This document shows positions 23,996 to 32,650 of a stretch of 64,000 nt of DNA, piece by piece. A model generated the notes under the pieces. It saw nothing but the letters and a program-made list of their open reading frames with translations, had not been told where the DNA came from and made no database searches. This stretch comes from Streptomyces hokutonensis. GTDB lineage: Bacteria > Actinomycetota > Actinomycetes > Streptomycetales > Streptomycetaceae. The DNA is taken from NCBI RefSeq assembly GCF_000376565.1, contig NZ_BARG01000013.1:1-64000 (forward strand), in the 5' to 3' direction. The translations under genes were made by a program, and so were the position numbers. Within the stretch, counting starts at the first letter, position 1. Each line of letters begins with the position of its first letter.

Positions 23996-25528
23996 ATGAC
24001 CTCCACCGAACTCCTTGTGGACAGCCCGGCCGTCTCGACGGAACCGGCACGTACGGCCGACCGGCGGCGCTGGTTCGCCCTCGCGATCGTGATGACCGCG
24101 GCCTTCATGGACCTCGTCGACGTCACGATCGTCAATGTCGCGATCCCGTCGATCCAGCGGGACGCGGGCGCGTCCTTCAGCCAGATCCAGTGGATAACGG
24201 CCGGTTACGCGCTCGCCTTCGCCGCCGGACTCATCACCGGCGGACGGCTCGGCGACATCTACGGCCGCAAGCGGCTGTTCCTGCTCGGGATCGGCGGCTT
24301 CACGCTCGCCTCCGCGCTGTGCGGCTTCGCCGCGAACCCGGAGATGCTGGTCGCCTCGCGCATCCTGCAGGGCGGGATGGCCGCGATGATGGTGCCGCAG
24401 GTGCTGTCGATCGTGCATGCCACCTTCCCGGCGCACGAACGCGGCAAGGTCTTCGGGCTGTTCGGCGCGATCGTCGGCCTCGGCGCGGTCTCCGGACCGT
24501 TGCTCGGCGCCCTGCTCACCGAGTGGAACCTCTTCGGTCTCGAATGGCGTCCGATCTTCCTGATCAACCTGCCCGTCGGCATCGCGGGCCTGATCCTCGG
24601 CAGCCGCTTCATCACCGAGTCCAGGGCCCCGCGCGCCCTGAAGCTGGACCTCGTGGGCGTCGCCCTGGTCGTCCTCGGCCTGCTGATGCTGCTCTACCCG
24701 CTCACCCGCGGCGAGGAACTGGGCTGGCCCGCCTGGGGGTTCGTGTCGATGTCCGGCTCCATCGGCGTCTTCTGGGGGCTGGTGGCGTACGAGAAGAAGA
24801 AGGCGGCACGGGACGGTTCCCCGCTGGTCGAACTCTCCCTGTTCAAGGTGAAGAGCTTCGCCGCCGGCATCGCCGTGCAGACCGTCTTCGGCGTCGGACT
24901 CGGCATCTTCTTCCTGGTCTGGACGCTGTACATGCAGACCGGCCTGGGCTGGAGCCCGCTGCGGGCGGGGCTGACCGGAGTGCCGTTCTCCATCGCTGTG
25001 TCGGTGGCGGCCGGGATGTCCGTCCAGAAGCTGGTACCGCGCGTCGGCGGACGCAACGTCCTCCAGGCCGGCGCGCTGGTGATGGCCGCGGGTGTGCTGC
25101 TCTACCTCTGGGAGTCCGACCGGTACCAACTGGCCATCGCCTCCTGGCAGATGGCGCTCCCGCTGGTCGTGATGGGCGCCGGCATGGGGCTGATCTTCGC
25201 CCCGCTGACCGACACGATCCTCTCCGAGGTGCCGCGCGAGTACGCGGGTTCGGCGTCCGGACTCATCAACACCGTGCAGCAGATGGGCAACGCGCTGGGG
25301 CTCGGGCTGGTGTCGGTCGTCTTCTTCGGCTCGATCGGCGACCGGCTGACCCAGGCCGAGGTGGGCCCGGCCTTCGTCAACGCCTTCCAGAACGCGCTGG
25401 GTTGGGTGGCCGCGGTGATGGGCCTGATCTTCCTGCTGATGTTCGCGCTGCCGGGGCGGGCGGCCACGGAGGAGAGGGCGGCCACGGAGGAGAGGGCGGC
25501 CAAGGGGGCTGCCTCCGACGGGAGTTGA
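23996..25528 (+). CDS. EmrB/QacA-type MFS drug pump
   Basis: The 510-residue DHA2-family transporter shows AFMDLVDVTIVNVAIPSIQ (motif D1), GGRLGDIYGRKRLFL and 14 predicted membrane segments. The C-terminus ends with a small duplication (ATEERA twice). It starts only 62 bp from the divergent WYL regulator. No strong ribosome-binding site is seen and TAGCTT lies five bases before the ATG, so the message may be leaderless. Confidence 0.9.
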   Translation: MTSTELLVDSPAVSTEPARTADRRRWFALAIVMTAAFMDLVDVTIVNVAIPSIQRDAGASFSQIQWITAGYALAFAAGLITGGRLGDIYGRKRLFLLGIGGFTLASALCGFAANPEMLVASRILQGGMAAMMVPQVLSIVHATFPAHERGKVFGLFGAIVGLGAVSGPLLGALLTEWNLFGLEWRPIFLINLPVGIAGLILGSRFITESRAPRALKLDLVGVALVVLGLLMLLYPLTRGEELGWPAWGFVSMSGSIGVFWGLVAYEKKKAARDGSPLVELSLFKVKSFAAGIAVQTVFGVGLGIFFLVWTLYMQTGLGWSPLRAGLTGVPFSIAVSVAAGMSVQKLVPRVGGRNVLQAGALVMAAGVLLYLWESDRYQLAIASWQMALPLVVMGAGMGLIFAPLTDTILSEVPREYAGSASGLINTVQQMGNALGLGLVSVVFFGSIGDRLTQAEVGPAFVNAFQNALGWVAAVMGLIFLLMFALPGRAATEERAATEERAAKGAASDGS

Positions 25529-25578
25529 CGCCGTCCCATGACGCCATCCACAGATGCCGTCCGCTGACGCACCGCAGT

Positions 25579-25620
25579 CGAGCGCCCCGCCCCGAGGCCG
25601 TACCGGGGGCGGGGCGCTCG
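25579..25620 (+). terminator. MFS pump terminator
   Basis: A perfect 15-bp GC stem (25579-25593 with 25606-25620) lies about 50 bp past the stop codon. Confidence 0.8.
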
Positions 25621-26583
25621 GCGCAACCGGCCGGAGGATGGCGTACGCCGGTGGTCGGACGGGGGCGTACGCCGGGCAGGTCCGGCGGCGCACTCGGTGC
25701 CGAACGCGGCATTGAGTACCAGAATCATCGGTTATGTGGTGAACACTCCGGCTTCGGGTGTCGCGCGTGCCCAACTCCCCTGTTCCGCAAGAAAACTGAC
25801 AGGGTGAAAGATGATGGCGGGAGGGGCGGGCCGGGAGTGGTTCCCTTATCCATTAGTCGATATTTGGTGATGTGCGGCGGCGAACTGTGGATTCCCGTAC
25901 GGGATTCCGTTGCCCGCGCGGAAGCACCGCATTTCCTGTCGACTCCGATTGCCTCTCGAAAAGGAATTGCGGAAGTCGCGGCGGGCTAATTCGCCGGGTG
26001 GGGGCGGCTCGCCGGGCCGGTTCCGGTGGGTGTGCTTCCGCTCGCGGGGGCGGCCGGTCGGGCTGAACCGTATTGGCCGGATCTGTTGACTCTTGATCGA
26101 TGGCCTTCATTTGATAACGCTGTCAGTGCCCGGTGAAGTCGGGGTCGTCTCGCCCCTGCGTGCATAAAGGGGGTAAAACGTGCCGCCCGGCGGGGTGTTC
26201 CGGTGGCGTGCGCGGGGTGGTGCGCTGCTCGCCGTGCAACCCCCATCGCCGGGGTTTCGGCTGGCCGCCGGGCACTCAGGGCTCCTTGTTGCCTGACGGG
26301 GAGTGACCTAAAGGCCATCCGTGGTGTTTACTGGGCACCGGTCTGATCCCTGGTGGGTCCGGACCTTTCCGGGAGGTCCTGGGGGTGGTGCCCCGGGGCC
26401 TCTCGTTTTTGCCGCCGGTTTGTGCGGGCGTCATATGTTGCTCACCCGAGAAGGGTCCTCTCGCCCTCTGCGGGGGCATGTGAATAATCAGGATCGGTAA
26501 ATCCGTATAGGGTGCGGTGGTATTCGCATCGGGATTACGTGCGATCTTCTGTAACAAAACCCCACGGTAAGGGGTTCTGGTTC
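25621..26583. other. Gene-free interval, less GC-rich than its surroundings
   Basis: I find no convincing gene. Short frames here have poor codon use. The stretch has AT-richer patches (for example around 25850-25870 and 26480-26510), a 12-bp palindrome TCCCGTACGGGA at 25893-25904, and an intrinsic terminator at 26373-26410 that no recognised gene accounts for. It may encode a small RNA or be a decayed gene. Confidence 0.5.
26373..26410 (+). terminator. Intrinsic terminator with T-tract, no gene upstream
   Basis: Bases 26373-26384 pair with 26391-26402 (12 bp with two G-U pairs, loop GTGGTG). TCG and five T follow at 26406-26410. This is the most canonical rho-independent terminator in the window, yet no coding gene on this strand ends here. 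Confidence 0.7.
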
Positions 26584-26793
26584 ATGATCGCTATTCCTCG
26601 TGCCGCCTTCGAAAAGGCGACTGGCTCTTCGCTCACGGCGAGCGGTACGGTTTCCATCGCTCAACTGTCTCCACCCGCCCGGCCTCACCACCCGGGCGCT
26701 GCCGCACCTCCCGGAGAGGGAGCAGGACCCACCACCCGGAACCCCGCTGACCAGTGGGGTTCCACAGCACTGACAGAGCAAGGGATCAGGTCA

Positions 26794-26940
26794 ATGCGCA
26801 CCGTCAACGACGACGGCGTCATTCCGCCGTCGTGCCGCGGACCCCGCGGTACCTCGCCCGTGACACACCGTCACCATCACGCCCCTCGGGGCGCGTACGC
26901 CGGGACACGCGCCACCACTGCCGCCGGAGCGGGGGAGTGA
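26794..26940 (+). CDS. Possible 48-residue leader ORF before the Crp-like gene
   Basis: An ATG at 26794 follows AAGGGA and a frame of 48 codons ends two bases before the next ATG. The product is His/Arg/Gly-rich and unlike anything I recognise. The frame stays open upstream to 26512, and GC use at third positions is poor in that upstream part. It could be a translated leader coupling to the regulator or chance. Confidence 0.25.
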   Translation: MRTVNDDGVIPPSCRGPRGTSPVTHRHHHAPRGAYAGTRATTAAGAGE

Positions 26941-26942
26941 AC

Positions 26943-27674
26943 ATGCCCTCGACCGTCGACACCTCCCGGTCGGCCGAGCTTCTCCTGGGCCACGAGAACC
27001 AGCCTGAGGGAAGCTTCCTGCAACGCCTCTCCGCCGAGGACTGGCAGGTCCTGTTACAGGCCGGACTGCGGGGCAGCACCTTCGTCCGGGACGCGTTGCT
27101 GCCGCTGGGCCCGGACGGCCCGGACGTGTACATCATCTGGGAAGGCGTCGTACGACAGGACCGCTTCCCGCTGGGCGACGGGGAGAACGTCCCCACCGTC
27201 ACGCGGTTCCGGGGCAGGGGCCAGCTGGTCGGTGAGGCCAAGCTCATCACCCCCGACTCCGCCGTCCTCACCAAGTGCCTGACCCCGACCGTGGCCGTCC
27301 CCTGCCCGGCCCGCAACCTCAACGTCCTGCTGCGCCGGCGGCACACCATCCAGGGCGCCCTCCTGTGCAGCCTCGAGGACCGCAACCGCAGCGACGAACT
27401 CCTCTACACCATGGCCACCCGGCCGCCCGTCGAGCGCGTCGGCAGGCTGCTGGCGCACCTCGCCGACACCGCGGGGGTTCCCGACCCGCGGACGGGCTCG
27501 ACCGTCATCACCGGTCCGGGCCAGAAGGACATCGCCGCCTCGCTCCAGGTCGCCATCTCCACCGTGGAGAACGCGATCCGGACCCTGCGCTACCAGGGCG
27601 TGATCGACGCCAGGTACCGCCAGTTCGTCGTCCACGACGTCGACGCACTGCGTCACTTCGCCGCCGGGATCTGA
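26943..27674 (+). CDS. Crp/Fnr-family regulator
   Basis: The 243-residue protein has an N-terminal cyclic-nucleotide-binding-like barrel (about residues 20-140) and a C-terminal winged HTH (TGPGQKDIAASLQVAISTVENAIRTL in pieces, residues about 195-235). The barrel lacks a clear cAMP phosphate-binding cassette, so the ligand is unknown. GGGGGAG at 26931-26937 supports the ATG. A small membrane-anchored protein of unknown role follows after 60 bp and may be its partner. Confidence 0.8.
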   Translation: MPSTVDTSRSAELLLGHENQPEGSFLQRLSAEDWQVLLQAGLRGSTFVRDALLPLGPDGPDVYIIWEGVVRQDRFPLGDGENVPTVTRFRGRGQLVGEAKLITPDSAVLTKCLTPTVAVPCPARNLNVLLRRRHTIQGALLCSLEDRNRSDELLYTMATRPPVERVGRLLAHLADTAGVPDPRTGSTVITGPGQKDIAASLQVAISTVENAIRTLRYQGVIDARYRQFVVHDVDALRHFAAGI

Positions 27675-27734
27675 CACGGCCCCGGCACACCGGACCCCGT
27701 ACCGCTCGCGCTCCACCCCCGAACGGATCACAGC

Positions 27735-28253
27735 ATGATGACCAGCACCACCACGCTGGCGATCGGCACCGGCGCGGGTTCCCTCGCGCTGACCGCCGTC
27801 TCCGCTCTCTTCATGGGTGTCCTCGGCACGTACACCCTCGTGCACCACAGGCGGGTCTTCGCCTGGACGCAGAGGATCCGTCGCAGGGACCAGGCGAACA
27901 CCGACTTCGACAAGCCCGCCGAGTGGCTCGGCGATCTCTACAAGGCCCAGTGCCGCCTCGCCCAGAAGCCCTGCGCCGACGCCGACTTCGGGGACGTCCG
28001 GCAGGCCGGCAACATGATCAAGGGGATCGTCGGCCATGTGGAGGTGCTCCGCCCCGAGCTGACGGAGGTCGTCGAACGGGTCGGCGCCTACGTCGCCACC
28101 GCCCTGCCGGACCCCGGTCCGGCCGTGAAGGTCACCGTCCTCCACCACCGCGCCCAGCTCGTGATGGCCATGCGGCAGGAGGCCGCCCGCAACGAGCTGG
28201 TGCACGCCATCCTCGCCGCCGAGAAGAGGATCAAGGCGGAACGGTACGGCTGA
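27735..28253 (+). CDS. Membrane-anchored protein of unknown function
   Basis: The 172-residue protein starts with one hydrophobic segment (about residues 9-35) and then a basic stretch (HHRRVFAWTQRIRRRD). The rest is a mainly helical cytoplasmic domain with ADADFGDVRQAGNMIKGIVGHVEVL. I recognise no family. It lies in the same direction as the Crp-like gene with a 60-bp gap, so the two are probably co-expressed. Either of two adjacent ATG codons may be used. Confidence 0.65.
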   Translation: MMTSTTTLAIGTGAGSLALTAVSALFMGVLGTYTLVHHRRVFAWTQRIRRRDQANTDFDKPAEWLGDLYKAQCRLAQKPCADADFGDVRQAGNMIKGIVGHVEVLRPELTEVVERVGAYVATALPDPGPAVKVTVLHHRAQLVMAMRQEAARNELVHAILAAEKRIKAERYG

Positions 28254-28264
28254 TCGGGCGACCA

Positions 28265-28374
28265 ATGTCCGTTCATGTCTGTCCGATGCCCGAACCTGTT
28301 TACTTTCCGGAAATGTGGGCGTAGCCTCCGAGCGAAACCACAAGTTCGGGCACAGGTCGGAGGCGAACGGACAT
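28265..28374. promoter_or_regulatory. fru promoter with nested inverted repeats (FruR operators)
   Basis: Outer arms ATGTCCGTTC (28265-28274) and GAACGGACAT (28365-28374) are perfect. Inner arms TGCCCGAACCTG (28287-28298) and CAAGTTCGGGCA (28341-28352) differ at one position. The spacing from outer to inner arm is 12 bp on both sides. A promoter TTTACT (28299-28304), 17 bp, TAGCCT (28322-28327) lies in the middle. These are good candidates for binding by the DeoR-type FruR. Confidence 0.6.
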
Positions 28375-29134
28375 GTACGCACCGGAGCGGCAGCAGGAGA
28401 TCCTCCGGCTGGCCCGTGACGGCGGCCGGGTCGACGTCGTGTCGCTGGCCGAGGAGTTCCAGGTCACCGCGGAGACGATCCGCCGCGACCTGAAGGCCCT
28501 CGACCGCGCGGGCCTGCTCCGCCGGGTCCACGGCGGGGCCATACCGGCCGGACGGCTCGACTTCGAGCCCGACCTCGCCGAGCGCGAGTCGACGGCGGCC
28601 GACGAGAAGGACCGCATCGCCAAGGCGGCCCTCGCCGAACTGCCCATGCAGGGCACGGTGATCCTCGACGCCGGTACGACGGTGGCCCGCCTCGCGGGCA
28701 TCGTCCCGCTGGAGGCCGAGCTCACCGTCGTCACCCACTCGCTGCCCATCGCGGCCCGCCTCGCGGACCACCCGGGCATGCAGCTCCACCTCGTCGGGGG
28801 GCGCGTACGGCACCGTACGCGCGCCGCCGTGGACGCCTGGGCGCTGCGGGCGTACGGCGAGATCCGCGCCGACGTCGTGTTCGTGGCCGCCAACGGCTTC
28901 TCCGCCGAGCACGGGCTGACCACGCCCGACCTCGCCGAGGCCGCGGTCAAGCACGCGGCGATCGGCGCCGCCCGCCGCGTCGTGCTGCTCGCCGACTCCG
29001 CGAAGCACGGCCAGGAGCACTTCGCCCGCTTCGGCGCCCTGAGCGACGTGGACCTCCTGATCACCGACAGCGGGCTGAGCCCAGAAGACGCCACCGCCAT
29101 GGAGCGCGGCGGCATGGAAGTAGTGCGCGCATGA
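28373..29134 (+). CDS. fruR: DeoR-family repressor of the fructose operon
   Basis: The 253-residue protein has a DeoR HTH at residues 6-55 (RQQEILRLARDGGRVDVVSLAEEFQVTAETIRRDL in pieces) and the sugar-phosphate sensing DeoRC domain (LDAGTTVARLA, ANGFSAEHGLTTPD, DSAKHGQEHF). It probably senses fructose 1-phosphate. It overlaps fruK by four bases and heads the fruR-fruK-fruA operon. Its start codon lies inside the right outer operator arm, which favours autorepression. Confidence 0.88.
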   Translation: MYAPERQQEILRLARDGGRVDVVSLAEEFQVTAETIRRDLKALDRAGLLRRVHGGAIPAGRLDFEPDLAERESTAADEKDRIAKAALAELPMQGTVILDAGTTVARLAGIVPLEAELTVVTHSLPIAARLADHPGMQLHLVGGRVRHRTRAAVDAWALRAYGEIRADVVFVAANGFSAEHGLTTPDLAEAAVKHAAIGAARRVVLLADSAKHGQEHFARFGALSDVDLLITDSGLSPEDATAMERGGMEVVRA

Positions 29135-30078
29135 TCCTCACGGTCACCCCGAACCCGTCCCTCGACCGCACCTACGAGGTCCCCTCCCTGGACCGCGGCG
29201 AGGTCATACGGGCCACCGGCGAGCGCATGGACCCGGGCGGCAAGGGCGTCAACGTCTCCCGCGCGGTCGCCGCCGCCGGGCAGCGCACGGTCGCGGTGCT
29301 GCCGCTCGGCGGTGCGCCGGGCGCGCTGGTCGCCAGCCTGCTCGACGCGCAGGGCATCGAGGTCGCGCCGGTCCCGGTCGCCGGGGCCACCCGCTCGAAC
29401 ATCGCGCTGGCCGAGGCGGACGGCGTCCTCACGAAGATCAACGCCCCCGGCCCCGAACTGACCGCCGCCGAACAGGAACTGCTCCTGGAGACGGTCCGGC
29501 AGCAGTCCCGTGACGCCGACTGGATCGCCTGCTGCGGCAGCCTCCCGCGCGGCCTCGCGCCGTCCTGGTACGCCGAGTTGGTCGCCCGCGCCCACGCGGC
29601 CGGCGTCCGTATCGCCCTGGACACCTCGGGACCCGCGCTCATCGAGGCCCTGCGCGAACGCCCGGACGTCGTCAAGCCCAACGCCGAGGAACTCGCGGAG
29701 GCCGTCTCCCGCCCCCTCGCCACCGTCGGCGACGCGGTCAAGGCCGCCGAAGAACTGCGGGAGTTGGGCGCGGGCGCGGTCCTCGCCAGCCTCGGCGCGG
29801 ACGGGCAGCTCCTGGTCGACGCCTCGGGCGCCTGGTACGGCAGCGCGCGCGTCGACGTCGTACGCAGCAATGTCGGCGCGGGGGACTCCTCGCTGGCCGG
29901 CTTCCTGATCGCCGGCGGCCACGGCCCGGAGGCCCTCGCCTCCGCCGTCGCCCACGGCGCGGCAGCCGTCCAGCTCCCCGGCAGCGTGATGCCCACCCCG
30001 GCCGACCTCGACCCGTCCGCCGTGACGGTCACGGCCGACGTCCCGGTGGACCGCGTACTGACGGAGCCGGTCGCATGA
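29131..30078 (+). CDS. fruK: 1-Phosphofructokinase
   Basis: The 315-residue enzyme phosphorylates fructose 1-phosphate to fructose 1,6-bisphosphate. It is a PfkB/ribokinase-family protein with TVTPNPSLDRTYEV at the start, DPGGKGVNVSRAV, the KPNAEEL block and the anion-hole motif NVGAGDSSLAGFL holding the catalytic Asp. It overlaps fruR by four bases and is followed by the fructose permease. The 178 bases between fruK and fruA contain a 15-bp tandem duplication at 30084-30113 but no clear gene. Confidence 0.93.
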   Translation: MILTVTPNPSLDRTYEVPSLDRGEVIRATGERMDPGGKGVNVSRAVAAAGQRTVAVLPLGGAPGALVASLLDAQGIEVAPVPVAGATRSNIALAEADGVLTKINAPGPELTAAEQELLLETVRQQSRDADWIACCGSLPRGLAPSWYAELVARAHAAGVRIALDTSGPALIEALRERPDVVKPNAEELAEAVSRPLATVGDAVKAAEELRELGAGAVLASLGADGQLLVDASGAWYGSARVDVVRSNVGAGDSSLAGFLIAGGHGPEALASAVAHGAAAVQLPGSVMPTPADLDPSAVTVTADVPVDRVLTEPVA

Positions 30079-30256
30079 ACGTTTCTACGGCCTTCAGATC
30101 TACGGCCTTCAGAGCGCCCCTCGAACCGGCCACCGGGCGGCGGCATTCCCCGCTCTTAACCGCCGCCGCAACCCCCACCGTGATCCACCGCAGTACCCCC
30201 GTCCCCACCCCCGCCCACCACACCCCCCGGGCGATACGCGTGCGAAGGAGCCCGCG

Positions 30257-32287
30257 ATGAGCGAGATGATCACCGCGGACCTGGTCGACCTCGACCTGTC
30301 CGCCGATACCAAAGAGGCGGCGGCACGTGCCCTCGCCGAGCGCATGGTCGCCCAGGGCCGGGTCACCGACCTGGACGGCTTCCTCGCCGACGTGGCCGCC
30401 CGCGAGGCACAGATGCCGACCGGCCTCGACGGCGGCATCGGCATCCCGCACTGCCGCAGCGAGTACGTCACCGAGCCGTCGCTCGCCTTCGGGCGCAGCG
30501 CCGAGGGCGTCGACTTCGGCGCGCCGGACGGCCCCGCCGACCTGATCTTCCTGATCGCCGCGCCCGCGGGCGCCGACGACGCCCACCTCACCATCCTGTC
30601 GGCGCTCGCCCGGCAGCTGATGAACGCCGAGTTCACGTCCGCGCTGCGGTCGGTGGCCGACGCGGAGAGCGCGGCGGCGCTGATCCGCGGCGACGAGCCC
30701 GAGGGCTCGACAGACTCCGCCGCGACGCCGGCGGCGGCCTCCGCCGGCGCCGCGGCGGGCAGCACGGACACGGCGGGGGAGGGCGAGCGTCCGTTCCGGA
30801 TCGTCGCCGTCACCTCCTGCCCCACCGGTATCGCGCACACCTACATGGCGGCCGAGTCGCTGGAGAACGCCGGTCGTGACGCAGGTGTCGAACTCGTCGT
30901 GGAGCCGCAGGGCTCGGCCGGTTTCACCCGGCTCGACCCGGCGGTGATCGCGGCGGCGGACGCCGTGATCTTCGCCCATGACGTCCCCGTACGGGAGAAG
31001 GAACGCTTCGCCGGCAAGCCGACCGTCGACGTCGGCGTCAAGGCGGGCATCAACCGCCCCGCCGAACTCATCACCGAGGTCCGCGGCAAGGCGGAGCGCG
31101 GCGAGGTCAGCGGCGGATCCGCGCCGACCCCCGTCGAACGCGGCGGCGAGCCGGGCGAGGGCTACGGCACGATGCTCCGCAAGTGGCTGATGTCCGGCGT
31201 CAGTTACATGGTCCCGTTCGTCGCGGCAGGCGGTCTGCTGATCGCCCTCGGCTTCGCGATCGGCGGCTACGAGATCAAGTCCGCGCCCTCGGTCATGCAG
31301 CACTTCGTGTGGACGCAGACCGACAGCTGGGCCGCGCTGATGTTCCAGATCGGCGCCGTCGCCTTCGGCTTCCTGGTCCCGGTGCTGGCCGGCTACATCG
31401 CCTACGGCATGGCCGACCGGCCGGGTCTGGTGCCCGGCTTCGTCGGCGGCATGATCGCCTCCACCATCAACGCCGGCTTCCTCGGCGGTCTGGCGGCCGG
31501 TCTGATCGCCGGTGGTGTGGTGCTGGCGATCCAGAAGGTGAAGATCCCGAAGGCGGTTCGCGGGATCATGCCGGTGGTGGTGATCCCACTGATCTCCACG
31601 GCGGTCGTCGGGTTCCTGATGTTCGTCGTGATCGGCAAACCGATCGCCTCCGCGCAGAAGGGCATGACCGACTGGCTCAACGGCCTCAGCGGCTCGAACG
31701 CCATCCTGCTGGGCGCCCTGCTCGGCCTGATGATGTGCTTCGACCTCGGCGGCCCGGTCAACAAGGTCGCGTACACCTTCGCCACCGCCGGAATCGCGGT
31801 CTCCAACCCCAGTGACTCGGCGATGAAGATCATGGCCGCGGTCATGGCGGCCGGCATGGTCCCGCCGCTGGCGATGGCCCTGGCGACGACCGTGCGCGGC
31901 AAGCTCTTCACCGAGACCGAGCGCGAGAACGGCAAGGCCGCCTGGGTGCTGGGCGCCTCCTTCATCTCCGAGGGCGCCATCCCGTTCGCGGCGGCCGACC
32001 CGCTGCGGGTCATCCCGTCCTCGATGGTGGGCGGCGCGATCACCGGCGCCCTGTCGATGGCCTTCGGCGCGACCCTGCGCGCCCCGCACGGCGGCATCTT
32101 CGTGGTCCCGCTGATCGGCAGCCCGTTCCTCTACCTGATCGCCATCGCGGTCGGCATGTGCGTCACGGCCGGCCTGGTCGTCGTACTGAAGGGCGCACGC
32201 AAGTCGGCGGCCGGGACTACGGCCCCCGGAGCACCGGAGGACATATCCGCCCCGGCTGCGGACGCCAAGCAACCGGTCGCCGCCTAG
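30257..32287 (+). CDS. fruA: Fructose PTS permease, IIABC components fused
   Basis: The 676-residue protein transports fructose and phosphorylates it to fructose 1-phosphate. The IIA domain holds the phospho-His in GIGIPHC (H65). An Ala/Gly/Thr-rich linker follows at about residues 150-178. The IIB domain holds the phospho-Cys in AVTSCPTGIAHTYMAAE (C188). The IIC membrane domain runs from about residue 310 and includes GGPVNKVAYTFA and SEGAIPFAAADP. AAGGAG at 30245-30250 supports the start. It is the last gene of the fru operon. Confidence 0.93.
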   Translation: MSEMITADLVDLDLSADTKEAAARALAERMVAQGRVTDLDGFLADVAAREAQMPTGLDGGIGIPHCRSEYVTEPSLAFGRSAEGVDFGAPDGPADLIFLIAAPAGADDAHLTILSALARQLMNAEFTSALRSVADAESAAALIRGDEPEGSTDSAATPAAASAGAAAGSTDTAGEGERPFRIVAVTSCPTGIAHTYMAAESLENAGRDAGVELVVEPQGSAGFTRLDPAVIAAADAVIFAHDVPVREKERFAGKPTVDVGVKAGINRPAELITEVRGKAERGEVSGGSAPTPVERGGEPGEGYGTMLRKWLMSGVSYMVPFVAAGGLLIALGFAIGGYEIKSAPSVMQHFVWTQTDSWAALMFQIGAVAFGFLVPVLAGYIAYGMADRPGLVPGFVGGMIASTINAGFLGGLAAGLIAGGVVLAIQKVKIPKAVRGIMPVVVIPLISTAVVGFLMFVVIGKPIASAQKGMTDWLNGLSGSNAILLGALLGLMMCFDLGGPVNKVAYTFATAGIAVSNPSDSAMKIMAAVMAAGMVPPLAMALATTVRGKLFTETERENGKAAWVLGASFISEGAIPFAAADPLRVIPSSMVGGAITGALSMAFGATLRAPHGGIFVVPLIGSPFLYLIAIAVGMCVTAGLVVVLKGARKSAAGTTAPGAPEDISAPAADAKQPVAA

Positions 32288-32334
32288 CCGCTTTTGGGCC
32301 GCCGTGAGGTGTTCACGGCAACTGCGAGATTCGT

Positions 32335-32364
32335 CACGGTCCGGGACCACGGTCCCGGACCGTG
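32335..32364 (+). terminator. fru operon terminator
   Basis: A perfect 14-bp stem (32335-32348 with 32351-32364) with a two-base loop lies 48 bp past the fruA stop. It also sits just before the next small gene and could act as an operator. Confidence 0.65.
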
Positions 32365-32380
32365 GTGTCTACTGGAACGC

Positions 32381-32635
32381 ATGCCTGCGCACGTCTCGAT
32401 ACTCCAGCTGACCGGTGTGGCCGTTCTCGCCCTGGCGACCGTCGCCTGGGTGCTCGGCCTGACGCGCATCCTGCGCCGCGCCCTCGCCGAACCCACCGTC
32501 TGGCACGCGGCCCACCCGCTCCACGGCCTCCCGGGCCAGCGCGACACGGCCCCCCACCTGGAGTCCGTCGAACTGACCCCCGCCGAGCGCGACGCCTTCG
32601 CGGGTCTCGTACGACAGCTCAGCGACGGGCGCTGA
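32381..32635 (+). CDS. Small membrane protein
   Basis: The 84-residue product has one hydrophobic segment near the N-terminus (LTGVAVLALATVAWVLGL) and a polar C-terminal part with LTPAERDAFAGLVRQLSDGR. It is probably anchored with its tail in the cytoplasm. The ATG at 32381 is preferred over an in-frame start at 32294 inside the terminator. I do not recognise a function; it follows fruA and converges on the DUF6227-like gene. Confidence 0.6.
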   Translation: MPAHVSILQLTGVAVLALATVAWVLGLTRILRRALAEPTVWHAAHPLHGLPGQRDTAPHLESVELTPAERDAFAGLVRQLSDGR

Positions 32636-32650
32636 ACCGGGCCCGGGGCC

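Noticed and set aside
25872..26066. Short frames in the 25.6-26.5 kb interval
   Set aside because: Third-position GC is low for this genome, starts lack ribosome-binding sites and no motif is seen.
30075..30260. A 61-codon frame overlapping the fruK stop and the fruA start
   Set aside because: It has no own ribosome-binding site, low-complexity composition and includes a 15-bp tandem duplication. Probably a chance frame between fruK and fruA.
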